A stretch of 64,000 bases of DNA from NCBI RefSeq assembly GCF_026626635.1, contig NZ_JAPNKA010000001.1, positions 1,116,001 to 1,180,000 of the forward strand. Direction: 5' to 3'. The DNA is from Archangium lansingense. Lineage in GTDB: Bacteria; Myxococcota; Myxococcia; Myxococcales; Myxococcaceae. Shown here one piece after another: positions 7,942 through 19,707 of this stretch. The notes under the pieces are model-generated. The model searched no databases. It saw only the letters and a list, made by a program, of their open reading frames with translations, and was not told the DNA's origin. The position numbers and the translations under genes are program-made. Numbering within the stretch: the stretch's first letter is position 1; the number at the start of each line of letters is the position of its first letter.

Positions 7942-9912
7942 CTAGCGGCGGCGACGGGCCAGCGCGGTGAACGTGCCCAGGGCCAACAGCACCAGCGAGG
8001 CGTTACCCCCCGTGGCCGAGCACCCACTGCCCAGCAGGGCGAGGTCCGCACCCGTGACGCGGAAGGTCCGCGTGGCTGGCGTTTGATCCACGTTGCCCGC
8101 TGCATCACGGGCTCGCACCTCCAGAGTGTACTCCCCCTCGGCCAGCCCGTTGAAGGTGACAGGCGAGGGGCACGGGGTGAAGCCGGCACCATTCAGGTTG
8201 CACTCGTAGGTCACGCCCTGCTCCGTCGAGCTGAACTCGAAGGTCGCGTTCCGCTCCTGGGTGTAGCCCGACGGGCCGGAGACGATGCTGGTGTCGGGTA
8301 CTCCGGTGTCCACGGTGAAGGTGTTGATCGCGCTCCTGAGACTGCGCACCGCCAGCACCTCCGCGGCGGCCTGCACCGTGTGCGTGCCGTCGGACAGGTC
8401 CGTGGTTGGGGTGAAGGAGTAGTTGCCGGTGGGCTCAGCCGTCACCCGGCCCAGCTCAACTCCATCGAGATAGATAATCACCACGGCGCCAGCCAGGGCC
8501 GTGCCCGTGATGGTCGGGCGGGGGTTATTGGTGATGCTGCCGTCGGGCGGCGTGATGATCGTGGGAGGCGTGGGCACGACGAAGCCGGTCGGGTACACGG
8601 TGGAGTTGCCAGTGCTGCCAGCCTGGGCTCCGTAGAAGGGATCGGAGTTGTCCTGCTGGTTGCCGGACGCGGAGCCGGTGATGAAGATGGGGCAAGTGCC
8701 TCCCGCGGACTGGAGCAGCACCTGCCCACCGCCGCCGCCACCTCCCGGGCCCACCCGGATGGCGTTCACGGCGCCACCGAGGCCGCCCGTGGCGGCGATC
8801 GAAGTGCAGTCGGCCGTTCTGGCGAAGCGCAGGTAGATGGCGCCACCCGCGCCACCACCACTGGCTCCATCCGAGGCCGCGCCGCCGCCCTGACCACCCG
8901 AGGCAGTGATGCCGCCCGTCCCCGTGAGTTGGCTGGCCCGGATGAAGATGGCGCCACCTCCACGCCCTCCCGGCGTGCCCGTAGCGTCGGAACCATGACC
9001 GGCCCCGCCGCCACCGCCGAACGTCAACTGGGTCAGCTGCGGGTAGGTGAGCGCTGCTCCTCCCAGTCCGCCCACGTCCCGGGTCGTTGCCTCGGCTGCG
9101 CGTCCTCCCTGTCCGCCCCCTCCACCATGGCCGCCGCCTCCACCGCCCGACTTGAAGCAGACGCCGCCTCCCGCCCCATTGGCCACGTTGCCGCGCCCCG
9201 TATGGGTGGTGCCGTAACGCGAATTGGCAACGCCCTCGCCCTTCTGCGCGCCCTTGGGGGCCGCCTCATCCAGCTCCAGGCAGCCGGGCAACGCAGCGAG
9301 GTCATTGACGTACTGGCCCCCGCGAAAGCCAAGGGCATTGGCATTGATCTGCCCGTTGTTGGTCACCAGTCCCGTGGCCAGGAACGCGACGATGCCGCCC
9401 GTGCTCCCGTCCCAGGCGGGGGCCAAGATGCTCCGGCCCGCGGCGATGGTGACGTTGGTGTACTCGGGCACCCGGATGACCTGGGTCACGTTCGCCGCGT
9501 ACGCGCCGGCGAGCGGCGCCGTGAGTTCCAGCGTCGACGCCGTCACTGTCGCCACCCGCGCGAACTCCCAGCGTCCCACCGTGCTGCTGCTCAGGTCGAC
9601 GGGCGCCTGCGCTCCCGAGGTGGGCGCCGGCACGAGGCCCGTCGTCTGGTTCACCAGCACCAGATCTCCGGCCGCGAAGCAGGTGGCATCTCCGGTACAC
9701 GTCCCGATGGGGATGGAGGTACTTCCCGCTGCCAGCGAGGTCGTCACCTGGGCATAGCTGTTGATGACGGTATTGGGCCCCGCCACAGTGAGCGGCCCAT
9801 TGTGCCCATCGCCGAGCCCGAACGTATCGGCTTCAGCGAGGGCCGCACTCGAGCCGAGGGCCAGCGCGCACAGCGTGGCCGCGAACCATGTCTTCAAGAA
9901 TGGAGTCTTCAT
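7942..9912 (-). CDS. Secreted Gly-rich/Ig-like protein with MYXO-CTERM-like tail
   Basis: 656 residues. A signal peptide (ending near SSAALAEA) is followed by a beta-rich region, then a Gly-rich stretch (about residues 230-420) with many GGGGGG and GGQGG segments, then two Ig-like modules: one with TITGTALAGAVVIIYLDG, one with a TFEFSSTEQG..YECNLNG pattern. The C-terminus is a Gly-Cys motif, a hydrophobic helix and a final RRRR, the layout of MYXO-CTERM sorting tails handled by a myxosortase. It resembles proteins annotated AgmC-like in gliding-motility screens, but I would not assign that name firmly. The start overlaps the stop of the upstream OmpA-type gene by four bases (ATGA), implying one operon and a joint cell-surface role. 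Confidence 0.8.
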   Translation of the reverse strand: MKTPFLKTWFAATLCALALGSSAALAEADTFGLGDGHNGPLTVAGPNTVINSYAQVTTSLAAGSTSIPIGTCTGDATCFAAGDLVLVNQTTGLVPAPTSGAQAPVDLSSSTVGRWEFARVATVTASTLELTAPLAGAYAANVTQVIRVPEYTNVTIAAGRSILAPAWDGSTGGIVAFLATGLVTNNGQINANALGFRGGQYVNDLAALPGCLELDEAAPKGAQKGEGVANSRYGTTHTGRGNVANGAGGGVCFKSGGGGGGHGGGGGQGGRAAEATTRDVGGLGGAALTYPQLTQLTFGGGGGAGHGSDATGTPGGRGGGAIFIRASQLTGTGGITASGGQGGGAASDGASGGGAGGAIYLRFARTADCTSIAATGGLGGAVNAIRVGPGGGGGGGQVLLQSAGGTCPIFITGSASGNQQDNSDPFYGAQAGSTGNSTVYPTGFVVPTPPTIITPPDGSITNNPRPTITGTALAGAVVIIYLDGVELGRVTAEPTGNYSFTPTTDLSDGTHTVQAAAEVLAVRSLRSAINTFTVDTGVPDTSIVSGPSGYTQERNATFEFSSTEQGVTYECNLNGAGFTPCPSPVTFNGLAEGEYTLEVRARDAAGNVDQTPATRTFRVTGADLALLGSGCSATGGNASLVLLALGTFTALARRRR

Positions 9913-11738
9913 TCGCCCTCGGGGGTGACGATGGTGAACGCCACGCGGCGGTTGGCCGCGCGGCCCTTGGCGGTCTTGTTGGACAGGAGGGGCCGATCCG
10001 GCCCGAAGCCCTTCGCCTCCAGGCGCGAGGCCTCCACGCCCTTGCTCACGAGGTAGTCCTTCACCGACTGCGCCCGCGCCAGCGACAACCTGCGGTTGGC
10101 CTCCGCGTCGCCGATGTTATCGGAGTGGCCCTCGATGATGATCTTCTCTATCTGGGGTTGCTGCTGGATGACCTTGGCGAGCTGGTCCAGCATCTTGAAG
10201 GAGCGCTTCTGGATGACGGCCTTGCCGTAGGCGAAGAACACCGCCTGCTTGATCTCCAGCTTGTCCTTCTGGATGGCCACCAGCTGCTCCTGCTGCGGAG
10301 GGCAGCCCTGGTTGCTGGCCACGCCCTTCTCCTTGGGGCAGTTGTCCAGGTGGTCCGCCACGCTGTCGCCGTCCTCGTCCTTCGCCGGGCAGCCGCGCAA
10401 CTCCACCAGGCCGGCTTCCGACGGGCAGGTGTCCCGGTCATCCACGACGCCGTCTCCATCCGTGTCCTTCACCGGGCAGCCCTGACGCGCCGCCGGGCCC
10501 GCCTCGCGGGGGCACTTGTCCGCGGCGTCCAGCACGCCATCCCCATCCCGGTCCTTGGTCGGGCAGCCCCCGTTCTCGGCCGCTCCCGCATCCTGGGGGC
10601 ACTTGTCCACGGCATCCGTGACGCCATCCCCGTCCGAGTCCTTCCCCTTCACCTCGCCCGCGCAGCCCTGGTTCTCGGCGGGGCCCGCCTCGCGGGGGCA
10701 CCGGTCCACGGAGTCCTCGAGGCCGTCCCCATCCGTGTCCTTCACCGGGCAGCCCTGGTTCGTGGCCGGACCCGCCTCCGTGGGGCACTTGTCCTGGTCG
10801 TTGCTCACACCGTCGCCGTCGTCATCCCGCGCCGTGAGGGTCTCCGGGGGCTCGGTGCCACCGAGGGCCACGCCGAGCAGCACGCGGAAGGAGGGCGTGC
10901 CCGGGGTATCTCCGAAGCCTGGGCCTCCCAGCGCATACGCCTCCCCGAGGCTCCCCAGCGGCAGCCGGAGGCCGGCCAGTAGCTCCAGCGACGCCGGCTG
11001 CTGCGTGAGTGGCACGGCGCCCCGCACGTTGAGCTCTCCACGCAACCCGCTGCCCGTGGTGGCGAGCACCGCGCCCAGACGCACCTCGGTTCCCACCTCG
11101 TCCTGGACGTTCTGGTCCGAGATGAGGGTGACGGTGGGCCGCACCAGCGCGCCCGCCTCTACGCCCGCGCGCAGAAAGCCGAAGCGCCGGCCCACCATCA
11201 CCTTGGGCGAGAAGCGGAAGGTGTTGTCGCGCGCCAGCGCGTCCGCGCTCCCCACGGGAAGTCCCACGCCCAGCTCGACGGCCAGGTCCACCGGCGCCTC
11301 CCGCCGCTGCGAGAGCAGCCCCACCCGCGCGTACGCCGAGGGCGTGGACAGGCCCGTCGTCGCCGGAGCCGCCAGTCCACGGGCGCTCAGGTCATCTCCT
11401 TGCTGCCAGACGACGAAGGGCAGTTGGGCGCCCACCTCCAGCCAGCGCAGGGGAGCCCAGGCCGCCAGCAGGTGCGCTGTGGCCCGGTGCCCCACCAGCG
11501 CGCCCACCGGATTCCCATCCGCGTACAACACCAGTGGATCCTTCTCGTAATGCCCCATCAGCGAGAGGCGGAACCCTCCCGAGGGCAGCAGCTCGCCGGT
11601 CCCCATCACCAGCGAGCCCCGGCCGTTGGGGTTGAGCTCCAGACGTTCCAGCTCGAAGGTCGGCACGCCCGCGGGTTGGGCGATCGCGGCCGAGGCGAGC
11701 AACAGGGTTGCGACGGCGGATAGACGCACGTAACTCAT
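9909..11738 (-). CDS. OmpA-family protein with thrombospondin type 3 repeats
   Basis: 609 residues. After a signal peptide (cleavage near AIA-QPA) comes a beta-barrel-like region of about 280 residues. Then follow about seven Ca2+-binding TSP3 repeats of the form DxDGDGxxDxxDxCPxEAGPxxxxGCP. The C-terminus is an OmpA domain that binds peptidoglycan: IIIEGHSDNIGDAEANRRLS and a final RAANRRVAF. The protein probably ties the outer membrane to the cell wall with a calcium-dependent spacer. A GGAGAG ribosome site precedes the ATG. It is the first gene of a two-gene operon with the MYXO-CTERM-like protein. Confidence 0.92.
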   Translation of the reverse strand: MSYVRLSAVATLLLASAAIAQPAGVPTFELERLELNPNGRGSLVMGTGELLPSGGFRLSLMGHYEKDPLVLYADGNPVGALVGHRATAHLLAAWAPLRWLEVGAQLPFVVWQQGDDLSARGLAAPATTGLSTPSAYARVGLLSQRREAPVDLAVELGVGLPVGSADALARDNTFRFSPKVMVGRRFGFLRAGVEAGALVRPTVTLISDQNVQDEVGTEVRLGAVLATTGSGLRGELNVRGAVPLTQQPASLELLAGLRLPLGSLGEAYALGGPGFGDTPGTPSFRVLLGVALGGTEPPETLTARDDDGDGVSNDQDKCPTEAGPATNQGCPVKDTDGDGLEDSVDRCPREAGPAENQGCAGEVKGKDSDGDGVTDAVDKCPQDAGAAENGGCPTKDRDGDGVLDAADKCPREAGPAARQGCPVKDTDGDGVVDDRDTCPSEAGLVELRGCPAKDEDGDSVADHLDNCPKEKGVASNQGCPPQQEQLVAIQKDKLEIKQAVFFAYGKAVIQKRSFKMLDQLAKVIQQQPQIEKIIIEGHSDNIGDAEANRRLSLARAQSVKDYLVSKGVEASRLEAKGFGPDRPLLSNKTAKGRAANRRVAFTIVTPEGE

Positions 11739-11814
11739 GAACTCTCCGTATCAAGTTGTAGCCCGCAGGCAATGAAACGTCGCCAGCGCGGCCTCCGGAC
11801 ACGAAGGAGCCTGC

Positions 11815-12042
11815 TCAGAACTTCACGCCGAAATTCGAGCGCAGTTGCGTGTCGAACCGCGACACGGTGATGAGCGGAGCCGCGCGTCGTCGGTGAGGAC
11901 GAAGCCCCGGCTGAAGTTGAAGCGTTTGTAGGCATCCAGCGGGGACGTTGCCTCTTCGAAGAGCGCCTGCACGTTGACGAGCTGTGCCGCCGCTTCCGGC
12001 GCTGTCAGCAAGCACCCCCACGAGCAACACGAGCAACCACAT
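11815..12042 (-). pseudogene. Remnant of a small outer-membrane protein gene
   Basis: Three short pieces in different frames read like one decayed gene. From 12042 a hydrophobic leader (MWLLVLLVGVL) begins; one frameshift near 12010 gives LTAPEAAAQLVN, which completes a signal peptide, followed by FEEATSPLDAYKRFNFSRGFVLTDDAR. A second shift or deletion then leads to LITVSRFDTQLRSNFGVKF ending at 11815. A final aromatic residue after alternating hydrophobics is typical of outer-membrane beta-barrels. The middle of the barrel is missing. I cannot name the family. Confidence 0.5.
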
Positions 12043-12091
12043 GCCGGGTGTCCGGCACCGCATACGGCGCGCTCGGCTGCTTGCCCAGGGG

Positions 12092-12124
12092 ACGGAAGAA
12101 TCCTCTCTTCCGTTGTTTATTTTG
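12092..12124 (+). terminator. Hairpin with T-rich tail, no obvious upstream gene
   Basis: ACGGAAGA (12092-12099), loop ATCCTC, TCTTCCGT (12106-12113), then TGTTTATTTT. The T-rich side faces the plus strand. No plus-strand gene lies upstream for more than 2 kb, so this is either an orphan terminator, a leader attenuator for the MscS gene 100 bases downstream, or chance. The AT-rich stretch 12114-12142 could also serve as promoter for that gene. Confidence 0.45.
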
Positions 12125-12221
12125 AGTTCAAACTAATTTAAGGGGTGAGGAGTGTGCCAGGGGGGGCGAGCCGTGTGGCGCCTCCCCGCGGAGCCCCGCG
12201 ACGGCACCGCACCGGGAACCG

Positions 12222-13520
12222 ATGATGCTCCGAAACCTCGTCCTCACGCTGCTGCTCCTGCTGGCCCCGTCCACCGGCTTCGCGCTCGGTCCCGCCGCTG
12301 ATTCTGTTCTCAATCCGGGGCAGGGCTCGCCGTTGCAGGAGGCGCTGCCGCCCTTCCTCTCCGTGAGACCATTCGGGTTGCTGGAGCTGTGGCAGTGGCT
12401 GGGGCTCGTGCTGCTGGTGGTCGCGGCGGCGGTGGCGAGCCGGCTGCTGGAGAAGGTGGGCCTGCGTCTGGGCGCCAGTGCCGTGCGCCTGACGAGCTCC
12501 GGCTGGGATGACCAGATGTTCTCGGCCGGCAAGGGCCCGCTGCGATTCACCCTGCTGGCGATGATGGGCTCGCTGGGTTCTCGCGTGCTGCTGCTGCCCC
12601 CTCCGGCGCAGCACGGGGTGGACCTGGCCGCGCGCTCCCTGGCCATCGTGGCGGTGGCGTGGTTCGTCCTGCGCTTCGTCAAGCTGTCCGCCCACTTCCT
12701 CGAGCAGAAGGTGGTCCGCGACTCCGGCGCGGACGTGGGGCGGGTGAGGGGGCTGCGCACGCAGCTCGTGGTGATGAGGCGCATCATCGAGGCGGCCACC
12801 TATGTCCTGGCTGTCTCGCTGTTGCTGTTGCAGTTCGAGGCGGTGCGCAACGTGGGCGTGTCGCTGCTGGCCTCGGCCGGCATCGCGGGCCTCGTCCTCG
12901 GCCTGGCGGCGCAGAAGTCCATCTCCACGCTGCTGGCGGGCATCCAGCTCTCCATCACCCAGCCGGTGCGCATCGGCGACACCGTCATCGTGGAGAACGA
13001 GTGGGGGTGGATTGAAGAGATTACCCTCACGTATGTGGTGGTGAAGGTGTGGGACCTGCGGCGGCTGGTGGTGCCGATGACCCACTTCCTCGACAAGCCC
13101 TTCCAGAACTGGAGCAAGGTGTCGCCGGAGATTCTGGGCACGGTGGAGCTGTACGCGGACTACAAGACGGACGTGGCGGCGGTGCGCGTCGAGCTGGTGC
13201 GCATCCTCCACAACGAGGGCCGCGAGCTGTGGGACGGCAAAGCGCAGGGCGTGCAGGTGACGGCGTGCAGCGAGCGGGCGATGACGCTGCGTGCGCTGGT
13301 GAGCGCCGCGGACTCGGGCAAGGCGTGGGACCTGCGCTGCCTGGTGCGCGAGAAGCTCATCGCCTTCCTCCAGAAGCAGCCGCAGGGCCTGCCGGTTCTG
13401 CGCGCCGAGGCCAGTCTCCCCGCGGAGATGGTCGTGCCGCTCGCGAGCCCCGCGGGTCCGCTGTCCGCCGCGAAGCCTGGGGAGAACGTGGTGGTGCCGC
13501 ACGGCACGAGAGCTGGATAG
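12222..13520 (+). CDS. MscS-family mechanosensitive ion channel
   Basis: 432 residues. A signal-like first helix is followed by several transmembrane helices (about residues 50-70, 105-125, 140-160, 180-200). The pore helix and beta domain are clear: SLLASAGIAGLVLGLAAQKS, then LAGIQLSITQPVRIGDTVIVENEWGWIEEI and VWDLRRLVVPM, ending the conserved part with NWSK. These match the MscS pore-lining TM3 and the Sm-like domain. The channel releases solutes on hypo-osmotic shock. The next two genes encode an osmoprotectant uptake system on the same strand, so the locus handles turgor in both directions (inference). Confidence 0.92.
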   Translation: MMLRNLVLTLLLLLAPSTGFALGPAADSVLNPGQGSPLQEALPPFLSVRPFGLLELWQWLGLVLLVVAAAVASRLLEKVGLRLGASAVRLTSSGWDDQMFSAGKGPLRFTLLAMMGSLGSRVLLLPPPAQHGVDLAARSLAIVAVAWFVLRFVKLSAHFLEQKVVRDSGADVGRVRGLRTQLVVMRRIIEAATYVLAVSLLLLQFEAVRNVGVSLLASAGIAGLVLGLAAQKSISTLLAGIQLSITQPVRIGDTVIVENEWGWIEEITLTYVVVKVWDLRRLVVPMTHFLDKPFQNWSKVSPEILGTVELYADYKTDVAAVRVELVRILHNEGRELWDGKAQGVQVTACSERAMTLRALVSAADSGKAWDLRCLVREKLIAFLQKQPQGLPVLRAEASLPAEMVVPLASPAGPLSAAKPGENVVVPHGTRAG

Positions 13521-13621
13521 CGGAATGTCCATGAAGGCCTGGGCCGCGCATGCTCCCGCTCCCAGATGGAGAGGGGTATGAAGTGGAGACTGGCCCGTGC
13601 ACGGGCGGAGGAGGGTGCTGC

Positions 13622-14365
13622 GTGTTCGAGCTCGAACAGGTGTCCAAGCGATTCGGCGGCACGCAGGCCCTGCACCCGCTGGACCTGAAGGTGCCCGAGG
13701 GGCGTACCACCGTTCTTCTCGGCCCGAGCGGTTGTGGCAAGTCCACACTCCTGCGCCTGATGAATGGACTGCTCCGGCCCGACACCGGCCGCGTTCTCTT
13801 CCGGGGACAGCCCCTGCGCGACGAGGAGCTGCTCACCGTTCGCCAGCGGATGGGCTATGCCCTTCAGGGTGGTGGGCTCTTCCCGCACCTCACCGCCGAG
13901 GGCAACACCACCCTCATGGCCCGCTATCTGAAGTGGCCCGCGGCGCGCGTCCAGGCCCGCCTGCGCGAGCTGGTGGAGCTGACCCGGTTTCCCTCGGATG
14001 CGCTCGGCCGCTACCCCGGCCAGCTCTCCGGGGGGCAGCGCCAGCGCGTCAGCCTCATGCGCGCCCTGATGCTCGACCCGGATGTGCTCCTGCTCGACGA
14101 GCCGCTCGGCGCGTTGGACCCCATGATTCGCTACGAGCTGCAGGGGGACCTGCGCGACATCTTCGCCCGGCTCGGCAAGACGGTGGTGCTCGTCACCCAT
14201 GACCTGGGCGAGGGGGCCTTTCTCGGCGACCAGGTGGTGTTGATGCGCGAGGGCCGCATCGTCCAGCAGGGTCCGCTCGCCGAGCTGGAGCGCGCTCCGG
14301 CCGATCCCTTCGTCACCCGTTTCTTCCAGGCGCAGCGTCTGCCTTTCGAGGGCCGCCACGCATGA
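13622..14365 (+). CDS. Osmoprotectant (glycine betaine/choline-type) ABC transporter ATPase
   Basis: 247 residues. Walker A is GPSGCGKST, the signature is LSGGQRQRVS, Walker B is VLLLDEPLGALDP, and the switch His lies in LVTHD. The family resemblance is to ProV/OpuCA/OsmV, but the usual C-terminal CBS pair is absent, as in the shorter members. I start at the GTG at 13622 because GGAGGAGGG lies 7 bases upstream; the open frame extends to an ATG at 13550, but that extension is Gly/Cys-rich and unlike the family. The stop overlaps the permease gene start by four bases (ATGA). Confidence 0.9.
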   Translation: MFELEQVSKRFGGTQALHPLDLKVPEGRTTVLLGPSGCGKSTLLRLMNGLLRPDTGRVLFRGQPLRDEELLTVRQRMGYALQGGGLFPHLTAEGNTTLMARYLKWPAARVQARLRELVELTRFPSDALGRYPGQLSGGQRQRVSLMRALMLDPDVLLLDEPLGALDPMIRYELQGDLRDIFARLGKTVVLVTHDLGEGAFLGDQVVLMREGRIVQQGPLAELERAPADPFVTRFFQAQRLPFEGRHA

Positions 14366-15846
14366 GGGCCCTCGCCGCCAGTGTGTTGCTCGTGCTCGCC
14401 GCGTGCTCCGGCGCCGCCGCGGATGACCCCACCGTGCGCGTGGGCTCGAAGAAGTTCACCGAGTCCGTCATCCTCGGGGACATGGTGACGCAGCTCGCGC
14501 GGAGCACCGGAGCACGGGTCGAGCACCGGCGTGAGCTCGGCGGCACCCAGGTGCTCTGGCAGGCGTTGAGGCGCGGGGAGATTGACGTCTATCCCGAGTA
14601 CACCGGCACCCTGCGTCAGGAGATCTTCGCCGGCCGCGCGCTGCCGGATGATGAGTCGCTGCGCCAGGCGCTCGCCGCCGAGGGGCTGCGGATGAGCGCG
14701 CCCCTGGGATTCAATGACACCTATGCACTGGGGATGAAGGAGGCGGAGGCCGAGCGGCTGGGCATCCGGACCCTCTCGGACCTGCGCGAGCACCCGGAGC
14801 TGCGTTTCGGCTTCAGCAACGAGTTCATGGACCGGGGCGACGGCTGGCCCTCGCTGCGCGCTCGCTACGCGTTGCCTCAGCGAGACGTGCGCGGGCTCGA
14901 CCATGACCTGGCCTACCGGGGCCTGGAGAGTGGCGCCATCCAGGTGACGGACCTGTACTCCACGGATGCGGAGATTGCGTACTACGGCCTGCGCGTCCTC
15001 GAGGACGATCTGCGGCACTTCCCCGCGTACGACGCGGTGCTGCTCTACCGCGAGGACCTGGCGAGGCGAGCCCCGGAGGTGGTGGAGGCGTTCGGGCGGC
15101 TGGAGGGGCGCATCTCCGAAGCGGAGATGGTGGAGCTCAACGCACAGGCGAAGCTCCAGCGGGTGCCCGAGCGACAAGTGGCCGCCACGTTCCTGGAGCG
15201 CGAGCTGGGACTGGTGGTGACGGTGCGCGGAGACAGTGTGCTCGCGAGCCTGTGGCGTCACACGCGCGAGCACCTGTTCCTCGTGGGCCTGTCGCTGCTG
15301 GCGGCCATTGCGGTGGCGGTGCCTCTGGGGGTGCTGGTGGCGCGCAGGCCGAGGCTGGGGCAGGGAGTGCTCGCGCTGGCGGGCATCATCCAGACGGTGC
15401 CCTCGCTGGCGCTGCTGGTGTTCATGATTCCGCTGCTGGGCATTGGCGCGAGGCCCGCCATCGTGGCGCTGTTCCTCTACAGCTTGCTGCCCATCCTCCG
15501 GAACACCGCGGCCGGGCTCTCCGGGATTCCTCCCGAGGTGCGCGAGTCCGCCGAGGCCCTTGGACTGCCGCCCGGTGCGCGCCTGCGGCTGGTGGAACTG
15601 CCCATGGCCGCGCCGTCCATCCTCGCCGGCATCCAGACCTCTGCCGTCATCAACGTGGGCACCGCCACGCTGGGGGCGCTGATCGGCGCCGGGGGTTACG
15701 GACAGCCCATCCTCACGGGCATCCGGCTGGATGACACCGCGCTCATCCTCCAGGGGGCTGTACCCGCCGCCGTGCTCGCATTGCTCGTCAGCGGCCTGTT
15801 CGAGCTCATCGAGCGACTCGTGGTGCCCCGGGGGTTGCGGCTCTAG
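14362..15846 (+). CDS. Fused osmoprotectant-binding protein and ABC permease
   Basis: 494 residues joining two parts usually encoded separately. Residues 1-275 form a lipoprotein-type binding protein: lipobox LAAC, then VRVGSKKFTESVILGDM, EIDVYPEYTGTL and TDLYSTDAEI, typical of OpuC/OsmX-type proteins for quaternary amines. Residues 290-490 form a BPD_transp_1 permease with about five helices and the EAA loop VRESAEALGLPPGARLRLVELP. The first transmembrane helix after the binding domain would place that domain outside the membrane. Together with the ATPase gene just upstream this makes a complete two-gene importer for compatible solutes. Confidence 0.9.
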   Translation: MRALAASVLLVLAACSGAAADDPTVRVGSKKFTESVILGDMVTQLARSTGARVEHRRELGGTQVLWQALRRGEIDVYPEYTGTLRQEIFAGRALPDDESLRQALAAEGLRMSAPLGFNDTYALGMKEAEAERLGIRTLSDLREHPELRFGFSNEFMDRGDGWPSLRARYALPQRDVRGLDHDLAYRGLESGAIQVTDLYSTDAEIAYYGLRVLEDDLRHFPAYDAVLLYREDLARRAPEVVEAFGRLEGRISEAEMVELNAQAKLQRVPERQVAATFLERELGLVVTVRGDSVLASLWRHTREHLFLVGLSLLAAIAVAVPLGVLVARRPRLGQGVLALAGIIQTVPSLALLVFMIPLLGIGARPAIVALFLYSLLPILRNTAAGLSGIPPEVRESAEALGLPPGARLRLVELPMAAPSILAGIQTSAVINVGTATLGALIGAGGYGQPILTGIRLDDTALILQGAVPAAVLALLVSGLFELIERLVVPRGLRL

Positions 15847-15873
15847 GGTCACTGGCTCGGGCGCGGACTCGAG

Positions 15874-15900
15874 CAACTGGTCCGATGGTCGGACCAGTTG
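15874..15900. terminator. Perfect 12-bp inverted repeat between convergent genes
   Basis: CAACTGGTCCGA, spacer TGG, TCGGACCAGTTG. The stem is perfect and lies 28 bases after the permease stop and 30 bases before the stop of the opposing gene. There is no T-tract, so it may be a bidirectional hairpin that works with Rho, or a protein-binding site. Confidence 0.55.
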
Positions 15901-15929
15901 GTGAATCGCGCGCCCGGGAGGCCGCCGGT

Positions 15930-16751
15930 TCAGACGGCGCGCCGGGACCGCTGCCGCCGGGCCGCCATCACCGCCAGCACCAGCACGAGCAGCGGCACTC
16001 CCAGCACCACGGGCCACAGCCAGAGCGGCGGCCCGGCCTGTACCACCGCGCGCAGCTCCGTGCCCTTGCTGGCAGCGTCCGTCAGGTCGACCAGGTTGTA
16101 CTTCCACTCCGCCGTGTCCTTCTTCTCGTTGAGTGTGCCGTTCGTCTCCGAAATGGCCTGACCGTGCACTCGCACGATGTAGAAGTGGTTGCCCAGCAGC
16201 GCCCGGGCCATCTGCATCCCGAAGTCCTGGGCCGCCTTCCCCACGGGATCCTTCGCGCCGTTCGAGGAACCGGGTTCGTTCTTCGGCTCCCCGAAGCTCT
16301 GCACGAAGAGGTACTCCCCGAAGCCCTTGCGTTCGATGTGGAACCCCACGTTCGCCTTGCCCTGCTTCGCGGTGGCGCTCTGCTCCATCGCCCGTTTCTG
16401 CAGCTCGCCCAGCCGGGTGGCGTCCTTCACCGTCAGGTCGTACACGAGGTGCTGCTGCCCGTTCTCCTCGTACTCCCGGAGCTCGAACTTCGTCACGTCC
16501 GGGTCCTTCTTCAGCTCGGCCTCGGTGGCCCGAGCGTCCGCGCGCAGCTGCTCGAGTGGATCTTTCCCCTGTGACCGCGCGAGGTCGAGGAAGGACTTCG
16601 GCAGGCCCACGTCCAGCACCACACGCCCCGAGCCGTCCGGGAGAAGCCAGATCTCCTGGAGGAGATCAACGCAGCCGGTGAGCGTGAGCAGCATCAAGGG
16701 TGCGAGCAGCCACCGCAGGCGCAGCGGCGGACGAACAGTCGGTGAGGTCAT
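15930..16751 (-). CDS. LppM-like lipoprotein with C-terminal membrane helix
   Basis: 273 residues. Lipobox LTGC is followed by VDLLQEIWLLPDGSG, then an alpha/beta domain with KFELREYEENGQQHLVYDLTV, matching the LppM-type domain seen in actinobacterial and myxobacterial lipoproteins. One transmembrane helix (LWLWPVVLGVPLLVLVLAVMA) and a basic tail RRQRSRRAV close the protein. The double membrane tether (lipid plus helix) is unusual but typical for this domain family. It lies 50 bases downstream of the pyruvate phosphate dikinase gene on the same strand. Function unknown. Confidence 0.7.
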   Translation of the reverse strand: MTSPTVRPPLRLRWLLAPLMLLTLTGCVDLLQEIWLLPDGSGRVVLDVGLPKSFLDLARSQGKDPLEQLRADARATEAELKKDPDVTKFELREYEENGQQHLVYDLTVKDATRLGELQKRAMEQSATAKQGKANVGFHIERKGFGEYLFVQSFGEPKNEPGSSNGAKDPVGKAAQDFGMQMARALLGNHFYIVRVHGQAISETNGTLNEKKDTAEWKYNLVDLTDAASKGTELRAVVQAGPPLWLWPVVLGVPLLVLVLAVMAARRQRSRRAV

Positions 16752-16801
16752 GGCGACCCTTATTCAGTCACACTCCGAAGACGGATGCTCCTGAGAAGGT
16801 C

Positions 16802-19603
<2,802 letters not shown>

Positions 19604-19707
19604 GGCTCCCGGAAGCTGGGGGTGGGACGCTCGGCCGCGCAAGCCGAGCCTACGTGGCCGCTCGTGCCTTGCCGAGGCTCCCCCCCACCTCACGTCTAAA
19701 CGCTGGT

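Noticed and set aside
7927..10056. Long plus-strand frame opposite the MYXO-CTERM-like protein gene
   Set aside because: Complement of a Gly-rich gene with clear signal peptide, Ig modules and sorting tail; the frame itself has no domain.
13160..16107. Minus-strand frames opposite the MscS and ABC transporter genes
   Set aside because: High-GC third-position shadows; His/Arg/Gln-rich and without domains.
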